From the NCBI GenBank assembly GCA_947652605.1, contig OX393579.1:43716970-43780969 (forward strand): a DNA stretch of 64,000 bases, given 5' to 3'. The notes beneath the pieces were generated by a model that was not told the DNA's origin, did not search any database, and saw nothing but the letters and a program-made list of their open reading frames with translations. Numbering within the stretch: the stretch's first letter is position 1; each line of letters starts with the position of its first letter. Of the stretch, positions 46,660-58,200 are shown piece by piece. The position numbers were made by a program, and so were the translations under genes. The DNA comes from Elmis aenea. Taxonomy: Eukaryota > Arthropoda > Insecta > Coleoptera > Elmidae.

Positions 46660-47500
46660 TGCGCAAAGTGACAAAAAATATAATTTTAGAAAATAATATT
46701 ATCACTTTTTTAACAAAATTTTATTTCTTTCTAGTCTACTTATTTTCTAAGACATATTTTTCTTAACCATGTTAAGAAATATTAAAAAAAACATTCATTC
46801 AGTTGTCTAAAATAACAAATTTTCAAGGAAAGTTATCTGCTATGAAAAGACTACATTTACCAAGACAACATTTTTAAGGTTTTATTTAATGTTACGATTT
46901 TTCAACAACAGAAATTAAGTATAAGACGTCTTGTAGAAGTTTTTATTTTTTAGAGAAAGTTTTGCTTCTCAATTCCTATGATTTATTAAGGCCGGCAACT
47001 ACGCTACGCCATTTAATATATATAAAAAAAAATTGAAAGAGTATTACACTTAATCTGACACCGCAAAAATAAAAAGATCTAACCAAAAATAGTTTGTGGC
47101 ATATTGAATTATTTGGTACTATTATTGCCCTCTGTTAACCAAGTAGCAAAACCACGCCTGTGCTTATTCAGAGCCTTACAGTTTGGAACAAGCTTTCAGC
47201 AGTACAGAGATATGTAAACAAAATCATTTTGCAACAATAATTGTTTAATTTTTGCAAAACATAATTTTTGTTTCATTTAATGTATCTTATCCATTTAAAA
47301 AATGCGCTTACAGACATTTTAAGGTAACGAAAGCCTGTTTAATACTTAAAATGCTTTAAGTTGGTTAGGTTTTAAATTAACCACATAAAAAGCCTCAAGC
47401 TATAATTAAATTTTAATTATAGCTTCTTGTCCTTATCAACATCTTGCAAAATTCTGTAGGCAGCAGATTTAATATATGATTTTTGGTAGAAGATGTAAAT
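46660..47500. other. AT-rich stretch, no gene recognised
   Basis: No supportable feature apart from a palindrome, AGCTATAATTAAATTTTAATTATAGCT, near 47398. Confidence 0.45.
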
Positions 47501-47507
47501 TTACATT

Positions 47508-48796
47508 TAAAGGGTGCGCCATTTGTTGCGATAGCATTTGAAACTTGAATAACTTTTGATGTGGACAACTTTTTTTATTATTTTTTTTACACAAACTTTA
47601 TTTGTTCCTTTTTATTTTATTTACATCATGTTTTGAATGTAATGTCCAACAAATGACCACCATCATTTTTGATGCAAAAAGATGCCCTTTTTCGTGCATT
47701 TTGCATCACATTTTCCAGCGTCTCGGTGGTAATAAGCGATATTTCCAGGCGAATATTGGCTTTGAGCTGAGCTATGGTCTGCGGCTTGTCGATGTAAACT
47801 TTGCTCTTCAAATACCCCCACAAAAAGAAGTCCGGCGGCGTCAAATCGGGTGAGCGCGGCGGCCAGTCGAAATCGCCGTTTTTCGATATGATTCGTCGGT
47901 CGAACATCGTGCGGAGTAGCGTCATTGAATCGCGGCTAGTGTGTGCTGTGGCCCCGTCCTGTTGGAACCAGAAGTGGGCCATGTCATTTCCAGTCATTTC
48001 CGGAAACACAAAGTCACGCAGCATCGCTCTGTAGCGCGCGCCATTGATCGTAACGGCGTTGCCAGCCTCGTTCTCGAAAAAATACGGACCGATGATCTTT
48101 TTGGCCGATACGCCGCACCAAACGGTCACTTTTTGATCATGGAGAGGCTCCTCGAATATCTCACAAGGATTTTCGTCGGCCCAAAAGCGGCAGTTTTGCT
48201 TATTAACCGCGCCATTCAATGTGAAATGAGCTTCATCGCTCATGATGATTTTGAACCAAAAGTCACCATCACCATGGAGCATGTTTTCGACGAAATGAGC
48301 GTACGCAGCACGTCGCGGCTTGTCTTGCGGCAACAAACGTTGTGTAATTTGCACTTTGTAAGGGAAAAGATGCAAGTCGCCCTTCAAAATGCGCCGCAAT
48401 GTCGTTGCAGACAAGCCCAACTGCAATGCACGGCGTCGATGCGATGTGTTTGGGTTTTCACGAACATCGGCTTCTACGGCAGCGATATTTTCGTTTGAGC
48501 GCCTTGGTCTCGGTCTTCTGGGTTGCCACTTGGTCGCACAACTGCCGGTGGCCATAAATTTTTGCACCAAATTGCGAATTGTGGTGTGTGAAAGCCGTGT
48601 TTCACGCGGATGTAAACGTTTGTAGGCACGTTGCGTTTTGACAATGGAGGACCCATTTTCAAAATGCAATTTGACGATTTCTGCTCGTTGTATCGGTGTT
48701 AGATGATTCATGGCACAAAATAGACAGAAATGACGCGTCGAACAAGGCACTGTAGATGTCAATACGTCAAAAAATGGCGGAACTATTTTAAATAAC
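47508..48796 (-). mobile_element. Tc1/mariner DD41D element, intact gene
   Basis: The left end reads TTTAAAGGGTGCGCCATTTG. The right end, read in reverse, is TTTAAAATAGTTCCGCCATT, so the TIRs are recognisable but degenerate. Boundaries are good to a few bases and the TA duplication is not clear-cut. It encloses one full-length transposase gene. It lies downstream of the last recognised aminopeptidase exon, in the same orientation. Confidence 0.75.
47626..48711 (-). CDS. mariner-family transposase, DD41D, intact frame
   Basis: A 361-codon uninterrupted frame encoding a DDE transposase. The ATG at 48711 is chosen because MNHLTPIQRAEIVKLHFENG is the usual helix-turn-helix start; a further in-frame ATG upstream adds 17 residues that look unrelated. 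The N-terminal DNA-binding part is about residues 1-125. Catalytic Asp candidates are residue 159 (MSDEAHF), 252 (QQDGATAHT) and 294 (PDLTPPDFF), with 41 residues between the last two. The C-terminal WGYLKSKVY stretch is complete. It is clearly homologous to the broken copy at 13895 but well diverged. All catalytic residues are present, so it may be a source of active enzyme. The degenerate TIRs argue the element itself is ageing. Confidence 0.92.
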   Translation of the reverse strand: MNHLTPIQRAEIVKLHFENGSSIVKTQRAYKRLHPRETRLSHTTIRNLVQKFMATGSCATKWQPRRPRPRRSNENIAAVEADVRENPNTSHRRRALQLGLSATTLRRILKGDLHLFPYKVQITQRLLPQDKPRRAAYAHFVENMLHGDGDFWFKIIMSDEAHFTLNGAVNKQNCRFWADENPCEIFEEPLHDQKVTVWCGVSAKKIIGPYFFENEAGNAVTINGARYRAMLRDFVFPEMTGNDMAHFWFQQDGATAHTSRDSMTLLRTMFDRRIISKNGDFDWPPRSPDLTPPDFFLWGYLKSKVYIDKPQTIAQLKANIRLEISLITTETLENVMQNARKRASFCIKNDGGHLLDITFKT

Positions 48797-49079
48797 TAAA
48801 CATCAAAACTGTTTATCAGACAAAACTATTTTTTAAATAATTTTCTAAAGACTAGAATCATTACAGAGTTATTCTTATTTCTTCTTTCCATTTTCGATTT
48901 TTTTAAATAATATTTTCTAACAAAGAATATTATCAAATGTTGAACTTAATAGCTACGCTTATTGCTTCATATCTAAAAATGTTTTTCAAGAAAAATCAAT
49001 GTGCATGTAGTTTTATTATTTTAAAAGACAAATTAAAAATAATTATATTTAGTTACATTCGCCAAATTTTATTATTTAC
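48797..49079. other. AT-rich spacer
   Basis: Non-coding in my reading. If the aminopeptidase continues, this is intron or, less likely, the end of its last exon. Confidence 0.4.
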
Positions 49080-49219
49080 CAACAGCCACTTGGCACAACT
49101 GGCAGAAGACCTGCCGCTAATTTTATCTCTATATTTTGGTGAATCCTCAACTTCCTCCTCGTTTTCTTCAGACTCTTCCTCACTTTCCTCTATGTAATCA
49201 AATATGTCTGTTCTGATTT
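49080..49219 (-). CDS. probable acidic aminopeptidase exon
   Basis: After acceptor GTTGCAG the phase-1 frame reads [20 protein letters not shown], then [14 protein letters not shown] and CAKWLL. GTAAAT could be the donor; without splicing, the frame stops eight codons on. Phase and position fit the aminopeptidase, but the acidic stretch is not typical of M1 proteins. It might be an insertion, an alternative end or another gene. Confidence 0.45.
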
Positions 49220-52200
49220 CTGCAACATAAGATAATTAAGGAAGACATATGGAATAAATGTATGTGTATCTTGTCGTCTATACGCAGGCCCGGATTGGCC
49301 ATCTGGCAGTTCGGGCAAATGCCCGAAGGGCCGGTGCCCGAATGGGCCGGTTTGGGCCGGTCTAAGCTACGGGCTTAATAAGTTCGGCGCTGATGTAAAA
49401 GGAGCGCAAAAATTATGATAAAAGGTGGCATTATAACATTTGCCCGTATAATACGGGCCGGGCCGTATTCAATCTTAACGTTTTTCAGGGGCTCCACAAT
49501 ACGCAATAGCGTCGTATGTTTGATCGCGCCACTCGTGCTTCAGAAATAGTCCCGATATTATCCGAAACCTGACGCATAGCGATAGATGGCGTGGGGACGG
49601 GCTCATACTCCAGAATGCTCATTTTCCAGAATCTCGCACACGTAACGTATATATCGCTTCGGTTATATTCGACTAGATATTCGGTTCGATTCGTAACGTT
49701 CAGTTTTAGTTTTAATTTTCAAATGAAATAGCTAGCTACTTAGAGTGAGATGATTAAATGCCGACGGGCAGCAATAGATTTAGTTCATTTCGTTAATCTG
49801 TCAAGAAAATTGTAGGTTATGTTAATTGTTTATTATTTGAATATTACAAAAGCAGAATCCAGATATAAGTATAAAGAAATGTTTATAAAAGAAAACCGTT
49901 ACAGAAAATACTGTAATAATTTATCAGAAACTACTCATACAATACTGAATGTATGTACTGATATGGTATATTTTTTCAAATATTTTTAAATTATCAGTGA
50001 AAATTTTGAGAATGATTTAAACTTGCAGTTAAAAGATGGTGTAAAAATGGAACATATTTCAGTACTTAAGATGTTTTAGTAACGTGCAACCAGCTGACGA
50101 AGCAATATCAAGAAACAAAAGCAACAAATTAAAGTTTTACACTTGTAATTTACAGACAACAATATATGTTACCTATATCTTTTAAGCAACTTATTATACA
50201 CAATTATTGTATCCTTATAAAGTTTGTTATCATAAAACATTTATGTTACTAGCAGCTACAAAATTTAGTGTTTTTATAGACAATTGCTTGAATTATTTTA
50301 AGCTGTTCATTTAGTATTTTAAAGATTTAAATTACTTTTAAATAAACCTTTCTAGTTTCTACAATACCAATGTTTTTGTCATTAATAAAAGATTACTCTA
50401 GAAACAGTGACTGATTTTAAAGAACAGGTAGCTGGCCGTAGTAAAAAAAATCTGTGTCTAGGTATTACAAATACATAAATTAATATAACGGCAAAGCATA
50501 AACATAGGGTACAATAATTTTTCTTTTCCTATTTGACAATAAATACTGACAGCTAGCAAAGGCCAATTAAACACATTTGTTAGGAAATGTCTGAGTTATG
50601 TTATGTTAAACGTTTAATATGAGTATTATAAAACAAGAATGCAGAATCGAGATACAACTAAGCTTAGAATGATTATTTGAGAAGAAACGTACAGCAATAT
50701 ATATGATTAACTGTATAACATTGCAAGTTTGTATCAGTATTATGTATTATATCAAATATTTTTTAATTTTCAGAGAAAATTTTAACAGTTAATTGAACTT
50801 GCAGTTATTAAATGGTATAGATAAGGGGTAAGCAACCTTTTTTAGTGGCGGGCCAAATCAAACTTGTCTGATGTAGAGTAGACTAGGATCATAATAATTT
50901 TTAGTGGTTCAAAATACAAAAACGTGAAAATGATACAAAATAAAAGATATCATAATATTATTAACATTGTCTTTATATTATTTATCTTTACATGTAATTT
51001 TATAACGGACAACAATACTAAGAAAAACACAATGTTAATACAAAATAAAGTACGATATTTACCACTGTTGATATTTTTATAATCAATTGATATAAGGTGC
51101 GATTTTAGTAGTGGCAATGGGCAAAGTGCTCCAAATTTTCATTGTGTGCCACGATGAATTTTTTGATATTCTTTTTTGCATCGACAATCAAGGGCCTAAA
51201 TTTTTATAAAGTTCATTATGTAATTCCAAAAATATCTTATTTCTTTTCTGCTAAGAATTCTAGAAATTTCTTCGGGACTTTTTCAAGAATTTTGTTTATG
51301 GTGTATATTATCAATGAAGATGAAAATATTTAAAAATAGGTATGTTTTTAAAATCAGCGAACCTTTTTATGAATTCGTGCAATTTTATTGATATCGATAC
51401 ATTTTTGTTTTCCATAAGTATTGGTAAAAGTTGTGTGAAATGATGAAAAATAAATAAATTGTTATGTATTTCAATCTTTAAATTTGTTTTGAAATGTATG
51501 GACATATCCACACAATTCGGTGACTATTTGATTTTCCTTTTGTAATTTTGTATGCAGTTCACCCAAATGGGTAGTTATGTCAACCAAAACCAATAAATCG
51601 CACAACCATGCTTTATTGGTCAGTTCTGCATAGAAGTTTTACACTAGGGATTATAAGCAATAATTATGTTTTTTTTATAAGAATATGATTTTTTTTATAA
51701 AAACAAATAAACACGTTTTATAAAGGGCTTATGCATCTTTTGAAAATGTCCACGGGCCAGATTATAGACTTTTGAGGACAGGAGGTTGCCCATCTGATAT
51801 AAATGATTAAATGGGCAGAAATAAAACATATCCAGATACAGATGTTATCTCTCAAGTACGAAAATATCATGATACAAATTAAAATATTACAATTATGTTT
51901 ATTACTCCTATATTCTTAAAACAACCAATATTTTATTACAATTGTATCTTTATAGTTTAAAAATTATTTTATTAATTTGTTTATATTTAAGCAGCTAAAA
52001 AGTCCATAATACCTTTTGAATACTGAATACTATGAATAACAATAACTAACAATAAGCATACTTTAGGAAGAGTGGCCGATTTAATTGCAGTATTTTTAAA
52101 GCATTACAATTGATTACTATTTAGGTAATATATATAAGTACGTATAGACAAACACATGAGTTTCTACTAAATGTAGTAGTTGATACTCGTATTTCCATAT

Positions 52201-55200
52201 TTTTTATTACATCTTAGTTCTTAGTTGGAAGTTGAAAACTATGAACATATACAGGCTGTCACACAAAAAACGCCTCAGTTGTAACTCCGTTATTTGTGGT
52301 CCGATTTTGGTGTACAAAAAACGAAATCAAATGTCTATTCCAATACTATAAACTGAATTGCATTTCAATTTTTTTCAAGGTCAACTTAAATGTCAAACGA
52401 TAGCTTAAAGTTTCTTCAACCATAAATATATTTTTATCTGCAAACCACATTTGGTACCTACATCATAAGAAAGTAAGCGTTGGACACTTTTTCGTTTTAG
52501 GGCCTTTTTAATAACTTTTGTAACAGCATTGATGGAAAGTCTTTCTTCCACAGATTTGCCAATTAACCAAATTATGTATCTACTTGCATAAGCATAATTA
52601 AACGTTTGGGGCTTAAAACTTAATTGTTTTTATTTAGAAATCAAAACATCAAACATAACCTCAAACGTGTTTGTCAACGCAAATTCATCATATCCATCAC
52701 ATTTAAATGTACTTTCTATCAACAAATTTGACAGTAAACTAACCAAACTCGGATCCTACGATAAAAGCCGAAGTACTGCCGAACATTGCCGAAAGAATCT
52801 CCCGGTCTCGTGTTTCATATTCTGGAATATGAGCATTCTGGCAAATGTTACCGTCTCGATGGCGTGTGCATGTGTATATTATAGTAGTTTCATAATCTAC
52901 TTATTTTATAAAACACATTGTTTATTCAACAGATTCATAATAAATATATTGATGCGAGTTTATTAAGTCTGCGTAAGTGGTTACCATATAAAGCTTTTAG
53001 TGGGCCATAGAAGTTGATGCATGGTCTAAAACTAATTTTAAGATGGAAAAATATCATTAAAAATTCATGACACTAGATTTTAGCGATTTTAGAAATATTC
53101 GCAAGAGTAAAGTGCCCGTATTTTAGGTTTTCAGAAAAGTTTTTTTGAAACTTTTTTAAAATTCTTAAAATACTAGCACTTTACTCTTGCAAATATTTCT
53201 AAAATCGCTAAAATCTAGTGTCATATGAATTTTTATTGAATTTTTTTGAAACTTAATATTAGTTTTAGAACATGCACCAACTTTTCCTAGGGATAAAATT
53301 TTTTGAGAAACCTACAATAAAAATCTTTTCCATTTGTTGCAGACTTTTTGAATGTTAAAATTACTTCAAAAATAAAAATTGAAATTTTACATTTTGGTTT
53401 TATTATTAATTCTAAATAATCTTTTCCCATGAGTTTTTTTTTGTATAGGTAAGTTGTTTTCAATAAGGGCACATTACTCTTATGAATATTTCTGAAATCG
53501 CTAAAATCTAGTGCTGTATGAATTTAAAAAAAAAAAAATTATCTTAAAATTAGTTTGAGGTATGCACCAACTTTTATCAAGAACTAAAAATTTACAATAA
53601 AATTCATGATAAGAAATTATTCCATTTGTTACATACTTTTTGAATGACGCTGTATAAAGAATATATGTAACGTGAAAAATTAATAAATTAGTTGTGAAAA
53701 ATAACAGTCAAGTTTCTTTTAAAAAAATCAAAAAAACATCAAATTTTTTTAAATTTAAATCAATTGATTATTGATTTTTTAAATAAAAATTAAATTTTGA
53801 CCAACCCTGGCTGTGGGCCTCTATAATCTGAATGCCCGGGCCGATTTTTGTTCGCAGTCCGTCACTGTCTATACGTACCTGGTTTTTTAAAACACCTTTT
53901 GCGCAAGTGCATAACATCAGGATGAAAATATTTAATATGCATTACATCTTCTAAAGCTTCGGGTAATTGCATAAGACAAGCTACGTTAATTACAGTTGTT
54001 CGTGCTAGCCTACAATAAGAATTACCTAAACAATAAAATAAACACACACAAAAAGTTCAAAGGAGCACATGAAAAACCAATCTTGACTGATTACCCCGGC
54101 TTTCAAACATTTCTTGTCTTTGAATAACTTATTTACGTATCATGCTTAATTTTGTTTTTACTGTTAGATACGTCACAAGTCACAAACATAATGTTTGTTC
54201 CAGCAGTGCAGTTTGTCCTAATTCATGTATACAGGGTGTTTCAAATTCTAGTTAAACCTAGGGATCTCGCTTATTATAATAGCTACAGTATAATAGGTTC
54301 AAATTTGGCAAAGCTACTAAATTTGGCGTTTATTAATAATCGTGGGAGAAATTCAGGGCTAGAAACCGAAAAAAATTTTGGTTAACGGTTAACCGAATTC
54401 AAGAACTTTATTTTTATAACGGTTTTTGTTGACAAAACCGGTTTTTTCCGTAAAAAACCGGTTAATTTAACCGGTTTTTAACATTATTCAGATTGGGAAT
54501 GCAAAGTATAAAAAAATATTATCTATTTATAATTTTATAATATATGTACAATCAAGCATTCAGTAATTACTTTTGGTAAACTAATCACATTTAATACAGA
54601 TTTTGTATCTTTTCAAAATAATTTTTATTAAAAAGAGATGTTTAAAAAACCGGTTTTTTATTATTTTGGTTAAAGGTTACCGTTTTTTTTGCCTATAAAA
54701 ATAACGGTTTCGGTTTCGGTTAAAAATCACAATTTTGGACAAAAAATAAAGGTTAACCGGTTTTTTAAACCGGTTTAAAAAACCGGTTTCATGCCCTGGA
54801 GAAATTAAAAATATCTTAAACGGCATTCGACAAAATGAGGAAAAACCAAATAGAACATTTTTTAATGAATTCATTGAGGTATCACACATGGTATTTTACT
54901 TCTTCATTCATTCTCGAATTTGAAAAAATGCTTTTTGGACAACAACCACTACAAATCAGGTAGGCCAGTCGTAGTTTTTGTCGTTTCTATGACAACCACT
55001 CAACAAACTAAAAATTTTGGACGCCTTTTATGTACTTGTTATCGTAATTAATTCGTCGATAGGTTTGCCGACTCCCAACTCCTCAAAAAAGCTCCGACTC
55101 CTCAACTCCCGCCTCCCGACTTCAACTCCGACTCCCCATCCCAGGTAGAAATGAGATTTCTAAGAAAAATTTAAGGAAAAACCAAAAAGGATCGAAACAA

Positions 55201-58200
55201 AAATGATAACAATTAAAAATAAAATCAGTTGAAACAAAAATACAAGAAAGAAGGCTGGGATGGTTGGGAAAGGTTGGAAAAGGTTGGGAAACGTTAACCA
55301 GAAAAGCTTATGAAGCAAGACCAAAGGAAAAAATAAAAGAGGTAGACCGAGAAAATCCTGGCAAGACGAAGTTTAAAAAGCAGCAAAGGATAGAAACATC
55401 AAATGGAAAGACATAAAAAAAAAACTAGCACAAGACAGAAAGACGTGGAAAAAAGTCAACTTAACACAACTCAACACAACTCAACAGCCCTGCACACGAC
55501 GATAAAGGGACTTATGAACTAATAAAATAAACCGAGTCTAGGATTTTTATATTAACTTACCGCTCATTTATCGAATCTTCTTCAGTGACATTCCAGCCAT
55601 ACTTTTTATAAGCAGGCCTTACCAGCTTTTGTATAAATTGCTGTAAAATATTTAAAAAACGATAAGCTAATTATATCTAACTAAACTAATTATTTAATTG
55701 TTTGATAAAAAAAATCTTAATTTGCAGGGCGTTTTTATTGATTTCTGTTTTTCCTACGTTTCGTTTATTGTGTTTTTAAAAACTTCCTCCGGGGGTGAAC
55801 AGTATTTTTTTGTTATACATTAATTTTATGATGCTTTACATTACTTACAACTCATTACATCATCCATAATTACAATACATCGATGTAACATTTCTTAAAC
55901 TTCGGATTAGTTAAACTTAAATACAAATTTTAAAAAAAATAATCCATTAAAAAAACGAACACACGTTAAAATTTTTGTACAAATGCGAGCAAAAAAATGC
56001 GATCCCCTAACCTAAAATGCGGCGACAAATAAGACTTAAAACCTTTGCATATAGGTATAGAAAAAGCGATTTTTAAAACAACCCACTTAAGTTTTAAGAA
56101 AATTTGATTATTTTAAAATCCTGTTGTTTCAAGAAGACGATTTCAATGTTTATATTTATCTCCACAAATCTATTTTCATACAAAGAGTATTGTGTTACAA
56201 ATAATTAACGTATAAAGCTGCCACTTTACACAATTTATATTGAGTGCAACTTTTTTTATTTATTTTTTTTACTGATTTATTTTACTTCGGCATGTTTTTG
56301 CTGCTATGGCTAATCACCGAAGTGGAAGAGAAGGGAATTAGGATTAGGTGAGTAAGGGTAGAGGGTAGGTGGAAGTACTGTCACAGCATTTGCCTATAGT
56401 AGGTAGGGGAAACCACCTGAAACCCCTACGATGACAGACGGCCGCGGGATTCGAACCCACGCCTCCCGACTTTACTCGCTAGGTTGCATACCAATCGGCC
56501 ACTGAGCTCGGTGAGTGCAACTTAAAATGTATTAATAATTGAAATCGAATAAAATTTAAATACTCAACAACACTTCGGTAAAAAAAAAATTGGAACATAC
56601 TTGAAAATATTTATATGCAACCACGTTTTTGCTCCTTATGCTTTCTTCCAAAAGTTCCAATACGTTGTCAAATGCTTTCCATGGTAAGTAGTGGTACTCT
56701 TCATGAAGATACATTATCATCTCCATAGGGACTTTACAATCCAAAAAACTAGTATTGTGTAATTGAAAGGTTTCTTCAATTAGGTGGGCTCTATCCGGGA
56801 TAGGTAGATACTAAAATTTCATTTAATGCAACCAATAAATGTTTCACAATTATTTTATTTTAAACCTTCATATTCTCAATTAAATCGTTCCACATTTTTT
56901 CAGGATACATCACTCTATAAAAACCAATTTGTTTGTAATTAAATTTAACCCACTTTGCTTCTGGGACGTCGATTGTAACTAAAACAAAGTTTATTACAAC
57001 CGAAACAAACTAATTTATATGTCTTAAAATTAAATTGTCACATTATTTAAGTAATTTTCTTATTAATATAAATTAAGCTTAATTGATCATTACTCATCTC
57101 TTTTTGAAGGATTTTTTTGTCGAAATGCAAAACCATCTTTAAAACGTGTTTCTTCATGGATTGCAGTCTTACATTATCATTTTTAATTATTACTTTTGTG
57201 CAGGGTGTCACAAAAAAATAATAGTGTTTACGCTATTCATAAAAAACAAAAAAAAACACGTTTTCGATTTTTACTTATAACTTGCTTATTTGAAATCATA
57301 CTCAAAATATTTTTTGACAATATCAGGGCACTTTTTGCGTAGAAGTGAAATTTGTTAACAAATTTTACCTATCTTCATTTGTTTGTGTTATTTTCACATC
57401 AACTTTTTTTTAAATACTGGTTGTTGTTAGCTGTGACACCATTAAAAAATACAGTTTTTTCCCTTTTCGTTGATGTATGAGTTGTTAGGTTTATCTTTAA
57501 AATTAAGTAAGTCATTAAAATATTATTGTATTTATTAAGTTCAATCAAAGTGGCCAGCAGAAAAACAAAACAAACCATCACATAAATAAACTAGCTGTAC
57601 CTACTTAATAAAACACAACAAAAAAATCTTTAATATTAAAGATATTTTGTAAAGTTCACAGTAATTAATGATTTTTCAGTTATTATTGAATCTAAATTAT
57701 AACAGGCGTTCAAAGTATAGCCCTCTTTCAATGGGAAATACAAATATGCTGCACTATGATACGAGAAAAAGTGTCCTGATATTGTCAAATAATATTTTGA
57801 GTATGATTTTAAATAAACAAGTTATAAACAAAAATCGTAAACATCTTTTTTTTGTGAATAGCGTAAAGTAAAAGTCGTACATTTTCTCACAGATTTTTTT
57901 GTTATTTGGTTGAATCAAGGGTAGTTATAGGGTGATTCTAAAATTTGCAAGTTTTTATCTTGTTATTAACTTTTTATTTGTAAATTCTGGCTGAAACGTT
58001 AATCAGAAGGGCAATCTTTTAAAAGACAGCAACAGTTTTACTTCAACTTATTATTTTTTTTAATCTTTTTGCCCCTTTTTACTACCCTTGTGTAGTACTC
58101 CTTTTTATAATTTTATTGAATTAGTGAACTACTTAGTATTATGATAGTAGATAATTAATGGCGTTGTTAAAAATTGATATCTTTAAACATAATCGCCATA

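Larger units (their letters stand above)
49594..52857. mobile_element. 9-bp-TSD element nested in hAT, 3.26 kb
   Basis: The left TIR begins GGGACGGGCTCATACTCCAG; the right, in reverse, GAGACGGTAACATTTGCCAG. Without gaps, about 31 of 39 bases agree, including CCAGAATGCTCAT. The flank GATGGCGTG is duplicated exactly on both sides and occurs once at the matching place in the sister hAT at 21278-22791 (about 21550), so the insertion is proved. TIR and 9-bp duplication suggest a MULE- or Merlin-like superfamily (inference). No transposase frame is visible. Inside, diverged repeats occur at 49800-50050 and 50570-50830. Confidence 0.8.
49285..53867. mobile_element. hAT element (CAGGCCCGG type) in intron, 4.6 kb
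   Basis: The ends CAGGCCCGGATTGGCC and ...CGCAGTCCGTCACTG are flanked by an exact 8-bp duplication, TCTATACG. The family matches 21278-22791. Length is inflated by the 3.26 kb element at 49594-52857. It sits in an aminopeptidase intron. No hAT transposase frame remains. Confidence 0.92.

Noticed and set aside
47941..48498. 185-codon frame on the plus strand
   Set aside because: Antisense shadow of the intact mariner transposase on the minus strand.
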